From Dactylosporangium sucinum (GTDB lineage: Bacteria; Actinomycetota; Actinomycetes; Mycobacteriales; Micromonosporaceae), in contig NZ_BMPI01000017.1 of assembly GCF_014647515.1 (NCBI RefSeq), positions 62,001 to 126,000 of the forward strand: a stretch of DNA of 64,000 nt. Reading direction: 5' to 3'. Under the pieces are notes generated by a model, which worked only from the letters and a program-made list of their open reading frames with translations, was not told the origin of the DNA and ran no database searches. Each line of letters begins with the position of its first letter. Position 1 is the stretch's first letter. Shown here one piece after another: positions 34,367 through 44,611 of the stretch. Position numbers and translations under genes: made by a program.

Positions 34367-35527
34367 TCAGTAGGACTTCTCCTGGCCCAGGAGGTGCTGG
34401 GCGACGAAGTTGAGGATCATCTCCCGTGACACCGGGGCGATCCGGCCCGCGCGGACCGAGCCCAGCAGGGTTGCCACGCCGTACTCCGTCGTCATGCCGT
34501 TGCCGCCCAGCGCCTGGATCGCCGTGTCCACGGCCAGGGCGGCCGCGTCCGCGGAGGCGTACTTGGCCATGTTCGCGGCCACGCCCGCCTCCAGGTCGCG
34601 GCCCGCGTCGTACAGCGCGGCCGCCTTGGCCACCATCAGGCGGGCCAGCTCCACCTGGATGTGCGCGTGGGCGAGCGGGTGGGCCACGCCCTGGTGGCTG
34701 CCGATCGGGCGGCCCCACACCGAGCGGGTCGCGGCGTAGGTCGACGCCCGCTCCAGCGCGTACCGGGCGACCCCGCACGCCATCGCGGCGACCGTGATGC
34801 GCTCCGGGTTCAGCCCGGCGAACAGCGCCGGCAGGCCGGCCTCCACGTCCTCGCCGATCAGGGCCGACGCCGGTACCTCCACGTCGTCCAGGAACAGCAG
34901 GAACTGGTTCTCGGGGGAGACGATCTCCATCTCCAGCTTCGACGCGGTCAGACCGGGCGCGTCACAGGGCACCAGGAACAGGGCCGGCTTCAGTTTCCCG
35001 GTCCGCTCGTCCGCGAGCCGGGCGACGACGAGCACGTGGGAGCACTCGTCGACGCCCGAGATGTACACCTTCCGGCCGGTCAGGACGTAGCCGTCGGAAG
35101 AAGCCCGCGCGACCGTCGACAGCTTGTGGAAGTTGGAGCCGGCATCGGGCTCCGTGATGGCGAAGCACATCTTCAGCGAGCCGTCGGCGAAGCCCGGCAG
35201 CAGCGCCGAGCGCTGCGCGGGCGTGCCGTGGCGGTTGACGATCGTCGAGACGATGGCCGGCGACACCACGAGCAGCAGCAGCGGCGACCCCGCCGCCGCC
35301 AGCTCCTCGCACACGATCGCCAGCTCGGTGATCCCGCCACCGCCGCCGCCGAACTCCTCCGGGACGCTGACGCCGAGGTAGCCGAGCCGGCCGGCGTCCT
35401 GCCACAGCTCGTCGGAGTGTTCGCCCGCCTTGGCCTTGCGCACGAAGTACTCGTGACCGTAGCGCTTGCCGAGCTTGGCGACGGCGTCGCGGAGGTCTTG
35501 CTGTTGAGGGGTGTAGTCGAAGTCCAA
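34367..35527 (-). CDS. Acyl-CoA dehydrogenase (last gene of the carboxylase operon)
   Basis: A 386-residue FAD acyl-CoA dehydrogenase with CFAITEPDAGSN and TGRKVYISG in the middle domain and QALGGNGMTTEYG in the C-terminal domain. It introduces a 2,3 double bond into a CoA thioester. Start TTG 35527 is chosen because the family begins here (DFDYTPQQQDLRD) and GGAG lies seven bases upstream. It follows the carboxylase alpha gene by 23 bases. The second acyl-CoA dehydrogenase in the operon suggests two substrates or two steps. Confidence 0.9.
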   Translation of the reverse strand: MDFDYTPQQQDLRDAVAKLGKRYGHEYFVRKAKAGEHSDELWQDAGRLGYLGVSVPEEFGGGGGGITELAIVCEELAAAGSPLLLLVVSPAIVSTIVNRHGTPAQRSALLPGFADGSLKMCFAITEPDAGSNFHKLSTVARASSDGYVLTGRKVYISGVDECSHVLVVARLADERTGKLKPALFLVPCDAPGLTASKLEMEIVSPENQFLLFLDDVEVPASALIGEDVEAGLPALFAGLNPERITVAAMACGVARYALERASTYAATRSVWGRPIGSHQGVAHPLAHAHIQVELARLMVAKAAALYDAGRDLEAGVAANMAKYASADAAALAVDTAIQALGGNGMTTEYGVATLLGSVRAGRIAPVSREMILNFVAQHLLGQEKSY

Positions 35528-35550
35528 CGAAGGCTCCAAAGAAGAACGAA

Positions 35551-37572
35551 CTACGAGGGGGTGAGCACCGCCAGCAGTGCGCCGGACTCGACCTGCGAGC
35601 CGGCCGCGACCCGCAGGTCGCTGATGACACCGTCGGTGGGGGCGTGCACGGGGTGTTCGAGCTTCATCGCCTCCACGGTCAGCAGGAGCTCGCCGGCGGC
35701 GACCCGCTGGCCGGGGACGACGAGGACCCGCCCGACCGCGCCGGGCAGCGGCGCGACCAGTGAGCCCTCGGGCTGCTCGGCGACGGGCAGCGGGTACCGC
35801 GGGAGCTCCGTGAGCGTCATCGACCCCTCGGGACTGTCCACGAACGACACCCCGTCGACCTCGTGCACCGCGAACTGCAGGCGCACCCCGGCGACGTCGA
35901 GCACGACCCGCTCGCCGGTGGCGGAGAGGATCGCCGCCGGCGGGTGGTCGGGCGCGCCGGTCGGGTCGAGGGCGGCGCCGGGCAGGCCGATGTCCTCCGG
36001 GTCGATCCGGCGCACCGCCCAGGCGGCCAGGTCGTTGCTGCGGTCCAGCCGGTAGCCGACCTCGATCGTGCCGGTCGGCCCCTCGTACACCACCGTCTGC
36101 AGGGCGCTGGGAACGTTGCGCCAGCCGGACGGCAGGCCCGGCAGCGCGGCCGACTTGCCCCGCCGCGCGGCGCCGGCCAGCGCGACCGCGAGGCACGACA
36201 GCCGCACCGCGTCGACCGACGACAGCAGCGGCGCGAACACCTCCGGGTGCCGGTCGAGGAAGCCGGTGTCGGTGCCGCCGGACAGGAACGCCGAGTGGCG
36301 CAGCACCCGGACCAGCAGGTCGCGGTTGGTCGTGACGCCGTGGATGCGGGCCCGGGCCAGCGCGTTGGACAGCATCCGGGCGGCCTCGGCGCGGGTGGGC
36401 GCCCAGGCGATGAGCTTGGCGAGCATCGGGTCGTAGTGCACGCCGATGACCGAGCCGTCGGTGACGCCCGAGTCGAGCCGCAGGCCGGGTGCGGTCAGCG
36501 GGCCGAAGGCGTGCCCGGCGCCCGGCACGTCGAAGCGGTGCAGCGTGCCGGTCGACGGCATCCAGGCGTACGCCGGATCCTCCGCGTAGAGGCGGACCTC
36601 GATCGCGTGGCCGCGCAGCGGCGGCGACCCGTTGAACGGCAGCGTGCCGCCCTCGGCGACGTGCAGCTGGAGCCGGACGATGTCGACCCCGATCACGCAC
36701 TCGGTCACCGGGTGCTCGACCTGCAGGCGGGTGTTCATCTCCAGGAAGAAGAACTCGCCGGACGGCGCGAGCAGGAACTCGACGGTGCCGGCGCCGACGT
36801 AGGAGACCGCGCGGGCGGCGGCGATGGCGGCCTGGCAGAGCTTCTCGCGCAGCGTCGCGTCGACCGCCGGCGACGGGGTCTCCTCGACGATCTTCTGGTG
36901 GCGCCGCTGGATGGAGCACTCGCGCTCGCCGAGCGGCACGACGTTACCGTGCGAGTCGGCCATGATCTGCACTTCGATGTGGCGGGCGCGCTCGATGTAC
37001 CGCTCGCAGAACACCGTCCCGTCGCCGAACGCCGACGCCGCCTCCCGCCGCGCGGCGGCCACGGCCTCGGCCAGCGCCTCGCGGTCGCGGACCACCCGCA
37101 TGCCCCGCCCGCCACCGCCGGCCGACGCCTTGACCAGCACCGGGAACGTGTCGACCTGCTCCGGCTCGACGGCGGTCGGCAGCATCGGCACGCCGACGTC
37201 GGCGAGCAGCTGCTTCGCCTCCAGCTTCGAGCCCATCATGGCGATGGCCTTCGGCGATGGCCCGACCCAGGTGAGGCCGGCGTCGATGACGGCCCGCGCG
37301 AAGTCGGCGTTCTCCGAGAGGAAGCCGTACCCCGGGTGCACCGCGTCGGCGCCGCACTTGCGCGCGGCCGCGATCAGCAGGTCACCGCGCAGATAGGTGG
37401 CGTTCGGCGCGCTTCCCGGCAGGTGTACCGCGTAGTCGGCCTCGCCGACGTGCGGCGAGTCGGCATCCGCGTCGGAGTACACCGCGACCGTCTCGATGCC
37501 CATGGACCGGCAGGTGGCGAAGACCCGGCGCGCGATCTCGCCGCGGTTGGCGACCAGCAGCCTGCGAATCAC
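35551..37572 (-). CDS. Acyl-CoA carboxylase alpha chain (biotin carboxylase + BCCP)
   Basis: A 673-residue biotin-dependent carboxylase alpha subunit. The biotin carboxylase part (residues 1-445) has VLVKASAGGGGRGMRVV, the ATP Gly-rich loop, and FLEMNTRLQVEHPVTE. The C-terminal biotinyl domain carries EAMKLEH near 638, where most relatives have EAMKM. Together with the beta chain just upstream it would carboxylate an acyl-CoA such as methylcrotonyl-, geranyl- or propionyl-CoA. The operon (AtuA, two dehydrogenases) favours a branched or isoprenoid substrate. Start GTG 37572, nine bases after the beta-chain stop. Confidence 0.95.
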   Translation of the reverse strand: MIRRLLVANRGEIARRVFATCRSMGIETVAVYSDADADSPHVGEADYAVHLPGSAPNATYLRGDLLIAAARKCGADAVHPGYGFLSENADFARAVIDAGLTWVGPSPKAIAMMGSKLEAKQLLADVGVPMLPTAVEPEQVDTFPVLVKASAGGGGRGMRVVRDREALAEAVAAARREAASAFGDGTVFCERYIERARHIEVQIMADSHGNVVPLGERECSIQRRHQKIVEETPSPAVDATLREKLCQAAIAAARAVSYVGAGTVEFLLAPSGEFFFLEMNTRLQVEHPVTECVIGVDIVRLQLHVAEGGTLPFNGSPPLRGHAIEVRLYAEDPAYAWMPSTGTLHRFDVPGAGHAFGPLTAPGLRLDSGVTDGSVIGVHYDPMLAKLIAWAPTRAEAARMLSNALARARIHGVTTNRDLLVRVLRHSAFLSGGTDTGFLDRHPEVFAPLLSSVDAVRLSCLAVALAGAARRGKSAALPGLPSGWRNVPSALQTVVYEGPTGTIEVGYRLDRSNDLAAWAVRRIDPEDIGLPGAALDPTGAPDHPPAAILSATGERVVLDVAGVRLQFAVHEVDGVSFVDSPEGSMTLTELPRYPLPVAEQPEGSLVAPLPGAVGRVLVVPGQRVAAGELLLTVEAMKLEHPVHAPTDGVISDLRVAAGSQVESGALLAVLTPS

Positions 37573-37581
37573 GTTGTACCC

Positions 37582-39168
<1,587 letters not shown>

Positions 39169-39171
39169 GCC

Positions 39172-40278
39172 TCAGACCCCCAACTGCTTCGCGATGATCT
39201 CGTTCATGATCTCCGTGGTCCCGCCCCCGATGCCCAGGATGCGGGCGTCTCGGTAGTGGCGCTCGACCTCGGCGTCCCGCATGTAGCCGAGGCCACCGTG
39301 CAGCTGCACGGCCTGGTCGACGACGTGGTCGCAGGCCAGGACGGCGGTGTTCTTCGCCATCGCCACCTCCGTAACGAGTCGCTCGCCGCTTGCGACACGC
39401 AGCGCCACGTGCCGGACGTAGGCGCGGGCGGCGTCGACCTGCCGGGCCATCTCGGCCAGCCGGTGCCGCACGAGCTGCCGGCCGGCGAGCGGCCGGCCGA
39501 ACGTGTGCCGGTTGCGCACCCAGGCCAGCGTCAGGTCGAGGCAGCGCTGCGCGGTCGCGTACGCCTGTACCGCCAACGAGATCCGCTCGGTGGCGAAGTG
39601 GGTCATCAGCTCGGCGAACCCGCCGACCCTGTGGTGTGCCGGGACGCGAACGTCCACGAAGGACAGCTCGGCCGTGTCCGAGCAGCGCCAGCCCATCTTG
39701 TCCAACCTTCGGGTGACGGTGAACCCCTCGGTGACCAGCAGGGCGAACCCATCCGGCGTCTGCACGGCGGTCGTCGCGAAGTCGGCGCGGGTGCCGCTGG
39801 TGATGTACGTCTTGGCGCCGTTGACCAGGTAGTGGTCGCCGTCGGGTTGCGCGCTCGTCCGGATGCCGGCGACGTCGGAGCCGCCGTCCGGCTCGGTGAT
39901 CGCCAGGCAGCCGATCTTCTCGCCGGCGAGGGTGGGCATCACGTACCGCTCGATCAGCTCCCGGTCGCCGTGGGCGACGATGTGTGGCAGCGCGATGCCG
40001 TGCGTGAACAGCGCGGCGACCAGGCCGGACGAGCCGCCGGCCTGAATCAGCTCCTCGGTGACGACGATGGTGTCGATCAGGTCGCCGCCGGAGCCGCCGA
40101 CCTCCTCCGGGAAGCCGACGCCGAGCAGTCCCAGCTCGGCCGCCGTGCGGTGCAGCGCGCGGGGCACCTCGCCGGCGTCCTCCCAGGCGTTGAGGTGCGG
40201 CAGCACCTCGCGGGTCACGAACGCACGGGTCAGCTCGCGCAGCCGCCGCCGCTCCTCGGTCTGGAATTCGTCGATCAC
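39172..40278 (-). CDS. Acyl-CoA dehydrogenase (citronellyl/isovaleryl-type)
   Basis: A 368-residue acyl-CoA dehydrogenase with LAITEPDGGSDVAG, NGAKTYITSG, QLHGGLGYMRDAEVER and ILGIGGGTTEIMNEI. This pattern is typical of short/branched-chain enzymes. GTG 40278 overlaps the AtuA stop (GTGA). In Pseudomonas an acyl-CoA dehydrogenase with AtuA acts on citronellyl-CoA, but the substrate here is not proven. Confidence 0.92.
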   Translation of the reverse strand: MIDEFQTEERRRLRELTRAFVTREVLPHLNAWEDAGEVPRALHRTAAELGLLGVGFPEEVGGSGGDLIDTIVVTEELIQAGGSSGLVAALFTHGIALPHIVAHGDRELIERYVMPTLAGEKIGCLAITEPDGGSDVAGIRTSAQPDGDHYLVNGAKTYITSGTRADFATTAVQTPDGFALLVTEGFTVTRRLDKMGWRCSDTAELSFVDVRVPAHHRVGGFAELMTHFATERISLAVQAYATAQRCLDLTLAWVRNRHTFGRPLAGRQLVRHRLAEMARQVDAARAYVRHVALRVASGERLVTEVAMAKNTAVLACDHVVDQAVQLHGGLGYMRDAEVERHYRDARILGIGGGTTEIMNEIIAKQLGV

Positions 40279-41909
40279 GGAAGGTCGACCACCCTGGATC
40301 GCAGCCACTCGCCGAGCGCCTTGCCCTGGGGGTCGAAGCGGGTGCTCGCCGCGACGCCCTGGCCGAGGATGCCGCGGATCACGAAGTTCACCGCGCGCAG
40401 GTTGGCCAGCTCGTACCGCTCGATCTCCAGGTCGCGGGTCTCCGGCAGCAGCGCTGTGAGCTCGGCGGTGCCGAAGCCGCGCAGCCAGGCAAAGCCGTCG
40501 TCGTCGCGGGCCCAGACGCCGAGGTTGGCGTCGCCGCCCTTGTCGCCCGACCGGGCGCCGAACCGCGTCCCGAACGGCTGTTTCGTGGTCGGGGCTGCGC
40601 CTCGCGGCCGCTCCGGCGTCTGGGTGGTCGTCGGCTCGGCCGTCGTCGGCGGCGGCGCGATGCGGCGGCGCGTGCCGTCGGGCAGGACCGCCACGTGTTC
40701 GACGGCCTCCTGGGGTACCGGATGATGAGCAAAGAAGCCGAAGGGCGTGGCGTCGCCGGGCGGGGCGGTCAGCGTCAGGCCGGGGTAGGACGCCAGCGCC
40801 AGCTCCACCGCCGCCTGGGAGAACGCGCGTCCGGCCCGCTTCTGATCCGGCGCTTTCAGGTGTACCGCCAGCAGCGCGCTCGCCGCCTGCTCGTCCTCGG
40901 CGTCGGGGTGGTCGGTGCGCGCCAGGACGAACTCCAGGCCGTCGGGGCCGATCGCGTCCTCCAGCTGGGCGCGCACCAGGGCGGCCTTCTCCTCGATCTG
41001 CAGGCCGCAGAGCACGAACGTCATGCTGTTGCGGAAGCCGCCGAGCCGGTTGGTGCCGACCTTCAGCGTGGGCGGCGGCGGTGTGCCCGTCACGCCGCCG
41101 ACGAGCACCCGGTCGGGGCCCTCCTGGCTGAGCCGGATGGTGTCGAAGTGCGCGACGACGTCGGGGCCGAGGTACTGCGGTGCGCCGATCTCGTAGAGCA
41201 ACTGGGCGGTGACGGTCTCCACGGTGACCGCGCCGCCGGTGCCGGGGTGCTTGGTGATCACGGCGCTGCCGTCGGGGTGCAGCTCGGCGATGGGGAAGCC
41301 GGGGCGGCGGCCGCCGTCGGGCAGCTCGGTGAAGAAGGCGAAGTTGCCGCCGGTCGCCTGCGCGCCGCACTCGAGGATGTGGCCGGCGACGGTGGCGCCC
41401 GCGAGGGCGTCGAGGTCGGCGTGCGTCCAGCCGTAGTGGGCGATGGCGGGGCCGACGACGAGGCTGGCGTCCGTGACCCGGCCGGTGACGACGATGTCGG
41501 CGCCGGCACGGAGGCACTCGGCGATGCCGAACGCGCCCAGGTAGGCGTTGGCGGTGAGGGCGGTCGGGTCGTCAACCTGGTCGCCGGTCACGTAGGCGAC
41601 CTTGACCTGCTCCGCACCCGCGATCTTGCCGATCGCCGCGGCGAGGCCCGCGGGGTTGAGACCGCCGGCGTTGGTGACGATCTTGGTGCCCTTGTCGAGG
41701 GCTTTGGCGAGGATGCCCTCCAGCTGGCGGAGGAACGTCTTGGCGTAGCCGGTCGACGGGTCCTTCATGCGGTCGCGGCCGAGGATGAGCATGGTCAGCT
41801 CGGCGAGGTAGTCGCCGGTGAGGACGTCGAGGTCGCCGCCGTCGAGCATCTCCTGCCAGGCGGTGGCGCGGTCGCCGTAGAAGCCGGAGGCGTTGCCGAT
41901 CCTGATCAT
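40275..41909 (-). CDS. AtuA-like protein (DUF1446, acyclic terpene utilisation)
   Basis: A 544-residue protein with the DUF1446/AtuA domain at residues 1-440 (RIGNASGFYGDR, TNAGGLNPAG, VVTGRVTDASL, LECGAQATGGNF). A C-terminal AtuA-like ferredoxin-fold domain (TRFGARSGDKGGDANLGVWA) follows. AtuA is needed for growth on acyclic terpenes in Pseudomonas; its biochemical role is unknown. A Pro/Thr-rich linker of about 30 residues separates the domains. ATG 41909 overlaps the TIGR03084 stop (ATGA). Confidence 0.93.
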   Translation of the reverse strand: MIRIGNASGFYGDRATAWQEMLDGGDLDVLTGDYLAELTMLILGRDRMKDPSTGYAKTFLRQLEGILAKALDKGTKIVTNAGGLNPAGLAAAIGKIAGAEQVKVAYVTGDQVDDPTALTANAYLGAFGIAECLRAGADIVVTGRVTDASLVVGPAIAHYGWTHADLDALAGATVAGHILECGAQATGGNFAFFTELPDGGRRPGFPIAELHPDGSAVITKHPGTGGAVTVETVTAQLLYEIGAPQYLGPDVVAHFDTIRLSQEGPDRVLVGGVTGTPPPPTLKVGTNRLGGFRNSMTFVLCGLQIEEKAALVRAQLEDAIGPDGLEFVLARTDHPDAEDEQAASALLAVHLKAPDQKRAGRAFSQAAVELALASYPGLTLTAPPGDATPFGFFAHHPVPQEAVEHVAVLPDGTRRRIAPPPTTAEPTTTQTPERPRGAAPTTKQPFGTRFGARSGDKGGDANLGVWARDDDGFAWLRGFGTAELTALLPETRDLEIERYELANLRAVNFVIRGILGQGVAASTRFDPQGKALGEWLRSRVVDLP

Positions 41910-42700
41910 CGCTTCGGCTCTCGCTTCGCTCCCGGCGGGCCGGCGAACGCCTGGGCGACCGTGGTCCACTCGCCGGCCTCGTCGCCGGTGACCTGCAGGG
42001 CGAGGTCGACCGGGTTGCGCCGCTGGGTGACGAGCAGGCAGAAGTCGAGCACCGGGCCGGTGACCCGGTTCGGCGCGTCCTCGGGGCCGAAGGTCCACAG
42101 CTCGCCGTCCGCCGTGGACAGTTCGACGCGGAACGGCTGCGTCGGCTCCGCGCGGCCGTGCATGGCGAAGCTGTGGGCGATGGTGCGGTACCCCAGGTAC
42201 GCCACGTGTCGCAGCCTCGCCGTGGGTCGCAGGTGCTCCTCGGCCGTCGGACCGTCGAGCGTCTCGGCGACGTCCCGGCCGTGCGCCCAGGTCTCCATCA
42301 TTCGGCCGGTGGCGCTGGACAGCGGCGACATGGCGGTGCCGAACCAGGGCAGCTTCCGCCCCTCGGGAACGTCGATCAGCGCCTTCGCCAGCTCCGCCCG
42401 GCCTCGCCGCCACTTCGCCAGCAGCTCGGCCGGCGGCGCGAGGCCTTCGGCGGCGGCGTGGTCCACCAGGTGGTACGGGTCGTCGACCGCGCCCAGTTTC
42501 CGCAGGAACGCCTCGGGGCCGGTGGCGGCGAGCGTGGCGACCGAGTCGGTCCAGTGCAGGTGCGAGATCTGGTGGGCGACGGTCCAGCCGGGGGCCGGGG
42601 TCGGCCGGCTCCAGTCCTCGACCGGCAGCGCGCTGACCAGGCGGTCGAGCGCGGCCGACTCCGCGTCGAGGTCGGCGAGCACTTCGGGCAGCGTTGCCAT
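41906..42700 (-). CDS. TIGR03084-family DinB-like protein
   Basis: A 264-residue member of the TIGR03084 family (DinB/maleylpyruvate-isomerase-like fold). GWTVAHQISHLHWTD gives one metal His, and METWAHGRDVAE and the later TIAHSF supply others. Such proteins may bind metal and sometimes mycothiol; this family's reaction is unknown. ATG 42700 follows the TetR stop by 12 bases, and the gene overlaps atuA, so it is part of the operon. Confidence 0.9.
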   Translation of the reverse strand: MATLPEVLADLDAESAALDRLVSALPVEDWSRPTPAPGWTVAHQISHLHWTDSVATLAATGPEAFLRKLGAVDDPYHLVDHAAAEGLAPPAELLAKWRRGRAELAKALIDVPEGRKLPWFGTAMSPLSSATGRMMETWAHGRDVAETLDGPTAEEHLRPTARLRHVAYLGYRTIAHSFAMHGRAEPTQPFRVELSTADGELWTFGPEDAPNRVTGPVLDFCLLVTQRRNPVDLALQVTGDEAGEWTTVAQAFAGPPGAKREPKR

Positions 42701-42712
42701 CGGCGTTGTCCC

Positions 42713-43561
42713 TTACAGGTGGGTTGCGAGCTGCTGCTTCCAGGCGGCGAGGAGCTGGTTGCGTCGCGGGGTGTCGTCGGTGAGCAGGTTGGCGACGCCG
42801 AGCCCGCGAAGGAGATCGAGGGTCGCCTGGACCGCCTCGCGGACGCCGGGCTTCGACTCGTCGGCGCCGAGCACGTCCACGGTCAGGCGGTGCATCTCGC
42901 GGCCGACGCGGGCTTCCAGGGGTACCAGCGCGTCGCGCAACTCCGGATCGGTGCGCGCGGCGACCCAGACCTCGAGCGCCGCGACGAACAGGGGCCCGGT
43001 GAACGCGGCGGCGAGCAGGTCGATGACCTGGTCGACCCGCTCGGTCCGGTCGAGTCCGGCCGCGAGGTTGGCGGCCTCGGCCCGGATCTCCTCCGCCCGC
43101 CGCTCGGCGAGATGCTGGACGGCGGCGAGCACGAGGGCGGCCCGGGTGGGGTAGTGGTGCAGCTGGGCGCCGCGGGAGACGCCCGCCCGCTCGGCGATGA
43201 CGGTGGTGGTGGCGCCGGACCATCCGTAGCGGTACAGGCAGTCGACGGTCGCCTCCAGCAGCCGCTGCTGCGTGGCCCGGCTGCGATCCTGCTGCGGCTC
43301 CCGCCCGGCGGCGGCGCTGGGCTGCCGGCCGTGCGGCGCGTCCTTGACGGCCGTGGGGGCGCTCGTGTGCCGGCTGTGCGGTGCGTCCGGCTCGGGGGTT
43401 GCGCTCGCCCGGCGACCTGTCGCGCCGCCGTCCCCGTCTGATCCGCGGCCGGTGATCGTGCCGCTCAACCTCCTGCCGCCGCGGTGCTCTTCCGGTCCGC
43501 GTGCCGTGGTCACCTCGACCACCCGCGGCCCCGTTGCCGATCCCCGCTCCGCTGCCACCAC
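42713..43561 (-). CDS. TetR-family regulator heading the operon
   Basis: A TetR repressor of up to 282 residues. The DNA-binding domain is SRATQQRLLEATVDCLYRYG with recognition helix AERAGVSRGAQLHHYPTRAA near 115-145. An unusually long disordered, Ala/Pro/Gly-rich stretch of about 90 residues precedes it if GTG 43561 is the true start. In-frame GTG codons near residues 14 and 17 and a TTG near 32 are alternatives. It is likely an autorepressor of the seven-gene operon, binding near 43588-43599 and responding to an acyl-CoA. Confidence 0.85.
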   Translation of the reverse strand: MVAAERGSATGPRVVEVTTARGPEEHRGGRRLSGTITGRGSDGDGGATGRRASATPEPDAPHSRHTSAPTAVKDAPHGRQPSAAAGREPQQDRSRATQQRLLEATVDCLYRYGWSGATTTVIAERAGVSRGAQLHHYPTRAALVLAAVQHLAERRAEEIRAEAANLAAGLDRTERVDQVIDLLAAAFTGPLFVAALEVWVAARTDPELRDALVPLEARVGREMHRLTVDVLGADESKPGVREAVQATLDLLRGLGVANLLTDDTPRRNQLLAAWKQQLATHL

Positions 43562-43587
43562 GCCAGCTTGCGCCCTTCAGAAACAAA

Positions 43588-43599
43588 CAGTCAAGACTG
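43588..43599. promoter_or_regulatory. Short palindrome upstream of the TetR operon
   Basis: CAGTCAAGACTG is a perfect 12-bp palindrome 27 bases upstream of the regulator's GTG. Its reverse complement places TTGACT, a possible -35, inside it. It is a candidate operator. Confidence 0.5.
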
Positions 43600-43616
43600 A
43601 TTTTTTCGCTCGTGGA

Positions 43617-43646
43617 CTGAGCTGTCCTTGTCCAGGAGCAGCTCAG
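43617..43646 (-). terminator. Hairpin after crp
   Basis: CTGAGCTG (43617-43624) pairs with CAGCTCAG (43639-43646), with an inner TCCT/AGGA stem. It lies downstream of crp on the minus strand and before the TetR operon. Between it and crp a GGTGGTTCTTTTCC unit is repeated twice (about 43679-43712). Confidence 0.5.
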
Positions 43647-43713
43647 GGGTGTCTCGGGGGTTCTTTTCTCGCGGTCTTCGGTGGTTCTTTTCCGGTGGTT
43701 CTTTTCCGGCGGT

Positions 43714-44391
43714 TCAGACTCGGGCGCGGCGGGCCAGGCGCTCGGGGTCCATGATGATCACGCTCTTGCCGTCGAGGCGGAGCCAGCCGCGCGAGGCGAA
43801 GTCGGCGAGGGCCTTGTTGACCGTCTCGCGCGACGCGCCGACGAGCTGGGCCATCTCCTCCTGGGTCAGGTCGTGGTTGACCCGCAGCACGCCGCCGTCG
43901 CGGGTGCCGAACCGGCCCGCCATCTGCAGCAGCGTCTTGGCGACACGGCCGGGGACGTCGGTGAAGATCAGGTCGGCCAGCGAGTCGTTGGTGCGGCGCA
44001 GGCGGCGGGCCAGCACGCGCAGCAGCTGCTCGGCGATCTCCGGGCGGTTGGTCAGCCAGGGACGCAGGGCCTGCTTGCGCAGCCGGGCCAGGCGCGTGTC
44101 CAGCACGGCCGTGGCCGTGGCCGTGCGCGGACCGGGGTCGAACAGCGACAGCTCGCCGACCATGTCGCTGGGCCCCATCACAGCGATGAGGTTCTGCCGC
44201 CCGTCGGCAGCGCGGCGGCCAACCTTGATCTTGCCGGACAGCACGATGTACAGGCTGTCACCCGGCTCGCCCTCGCTGAACACGATCTCGCCCTTGCGGA
44301 GGTCGATCGTTTCCATCTCTTTGGCGAGGGATTCCGCGGCCTCGGGCTCGACCCCTTGGAAGATGCCGCTCCGTGCCAGTACCTCATCCAT
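43714..44391 (-). CDS. crp: Crp/GlxR-type cAMP-binding regulator
   Basis: A 225-residue global regulator. The cyclic-nucleotide domain (residues 1-120) has FSEGEPGDSLYIVLSGKIKVGRR and GELSLFDPGPRTATATAV with the phosphate-binding Arg. The C-terminal HTH contains LTQEEMAQLVGASRETVNKALADF. It closely resembles M. tuberculosis Rv3676. ATG 44391 (MDEVLARSGIFQGVEP) matches the start of that family; GTG 44400 would add three residues. Confidence 0.96.
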   Translation of the reverse strand: MDEVLARSGIFQGVEPEAAESLAKEMETIDLRKGEIVFSEGEPGDSLYIVLSGKIKVGRRAADGRQNLIAVMGPSDMVGELSLFDPGPRTATATAVLDTRLARLRKQALRPWLTNRPEIAEQLLRVLARRLRRTNDSLADLIFTDVPGRVAKTLLQMAGRFGTRDGGVLRVNHDLTQEEMAQLVGASRETVNKALADFASRGWLRLDGKSVIIMDPERLARRARV

Positions 44392-44611
44392 CGCATCCAC
44401 CTCGCATCGTCGGCGCTCCGCCCGCTCTTGAGCGATCGCGCGAACGCCAGTTTATGCACACAGGGGCGTTCGATGAGCGTCGGGCGGGATGCTGACAGTA
44501 CCCTGCGACCTGCGCAAGCCCCATTCCGGATTCGGCCGGCAACGAAGTCGCGGAGGTGCGATATGTTGCCGGGGCACGGTGATGCCGACCGCGTTGGGGT
44601 GGAGAGATCGC

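Noticed and set aside
34367..36919. A fusion of the acyl-CoA dehydrogenase with upstream sequence
   Set aside because: Upstream of TTG 35527 the frame is the carboxylase alpha gene read out of phase; the family starts at DFDYTPQQQ.
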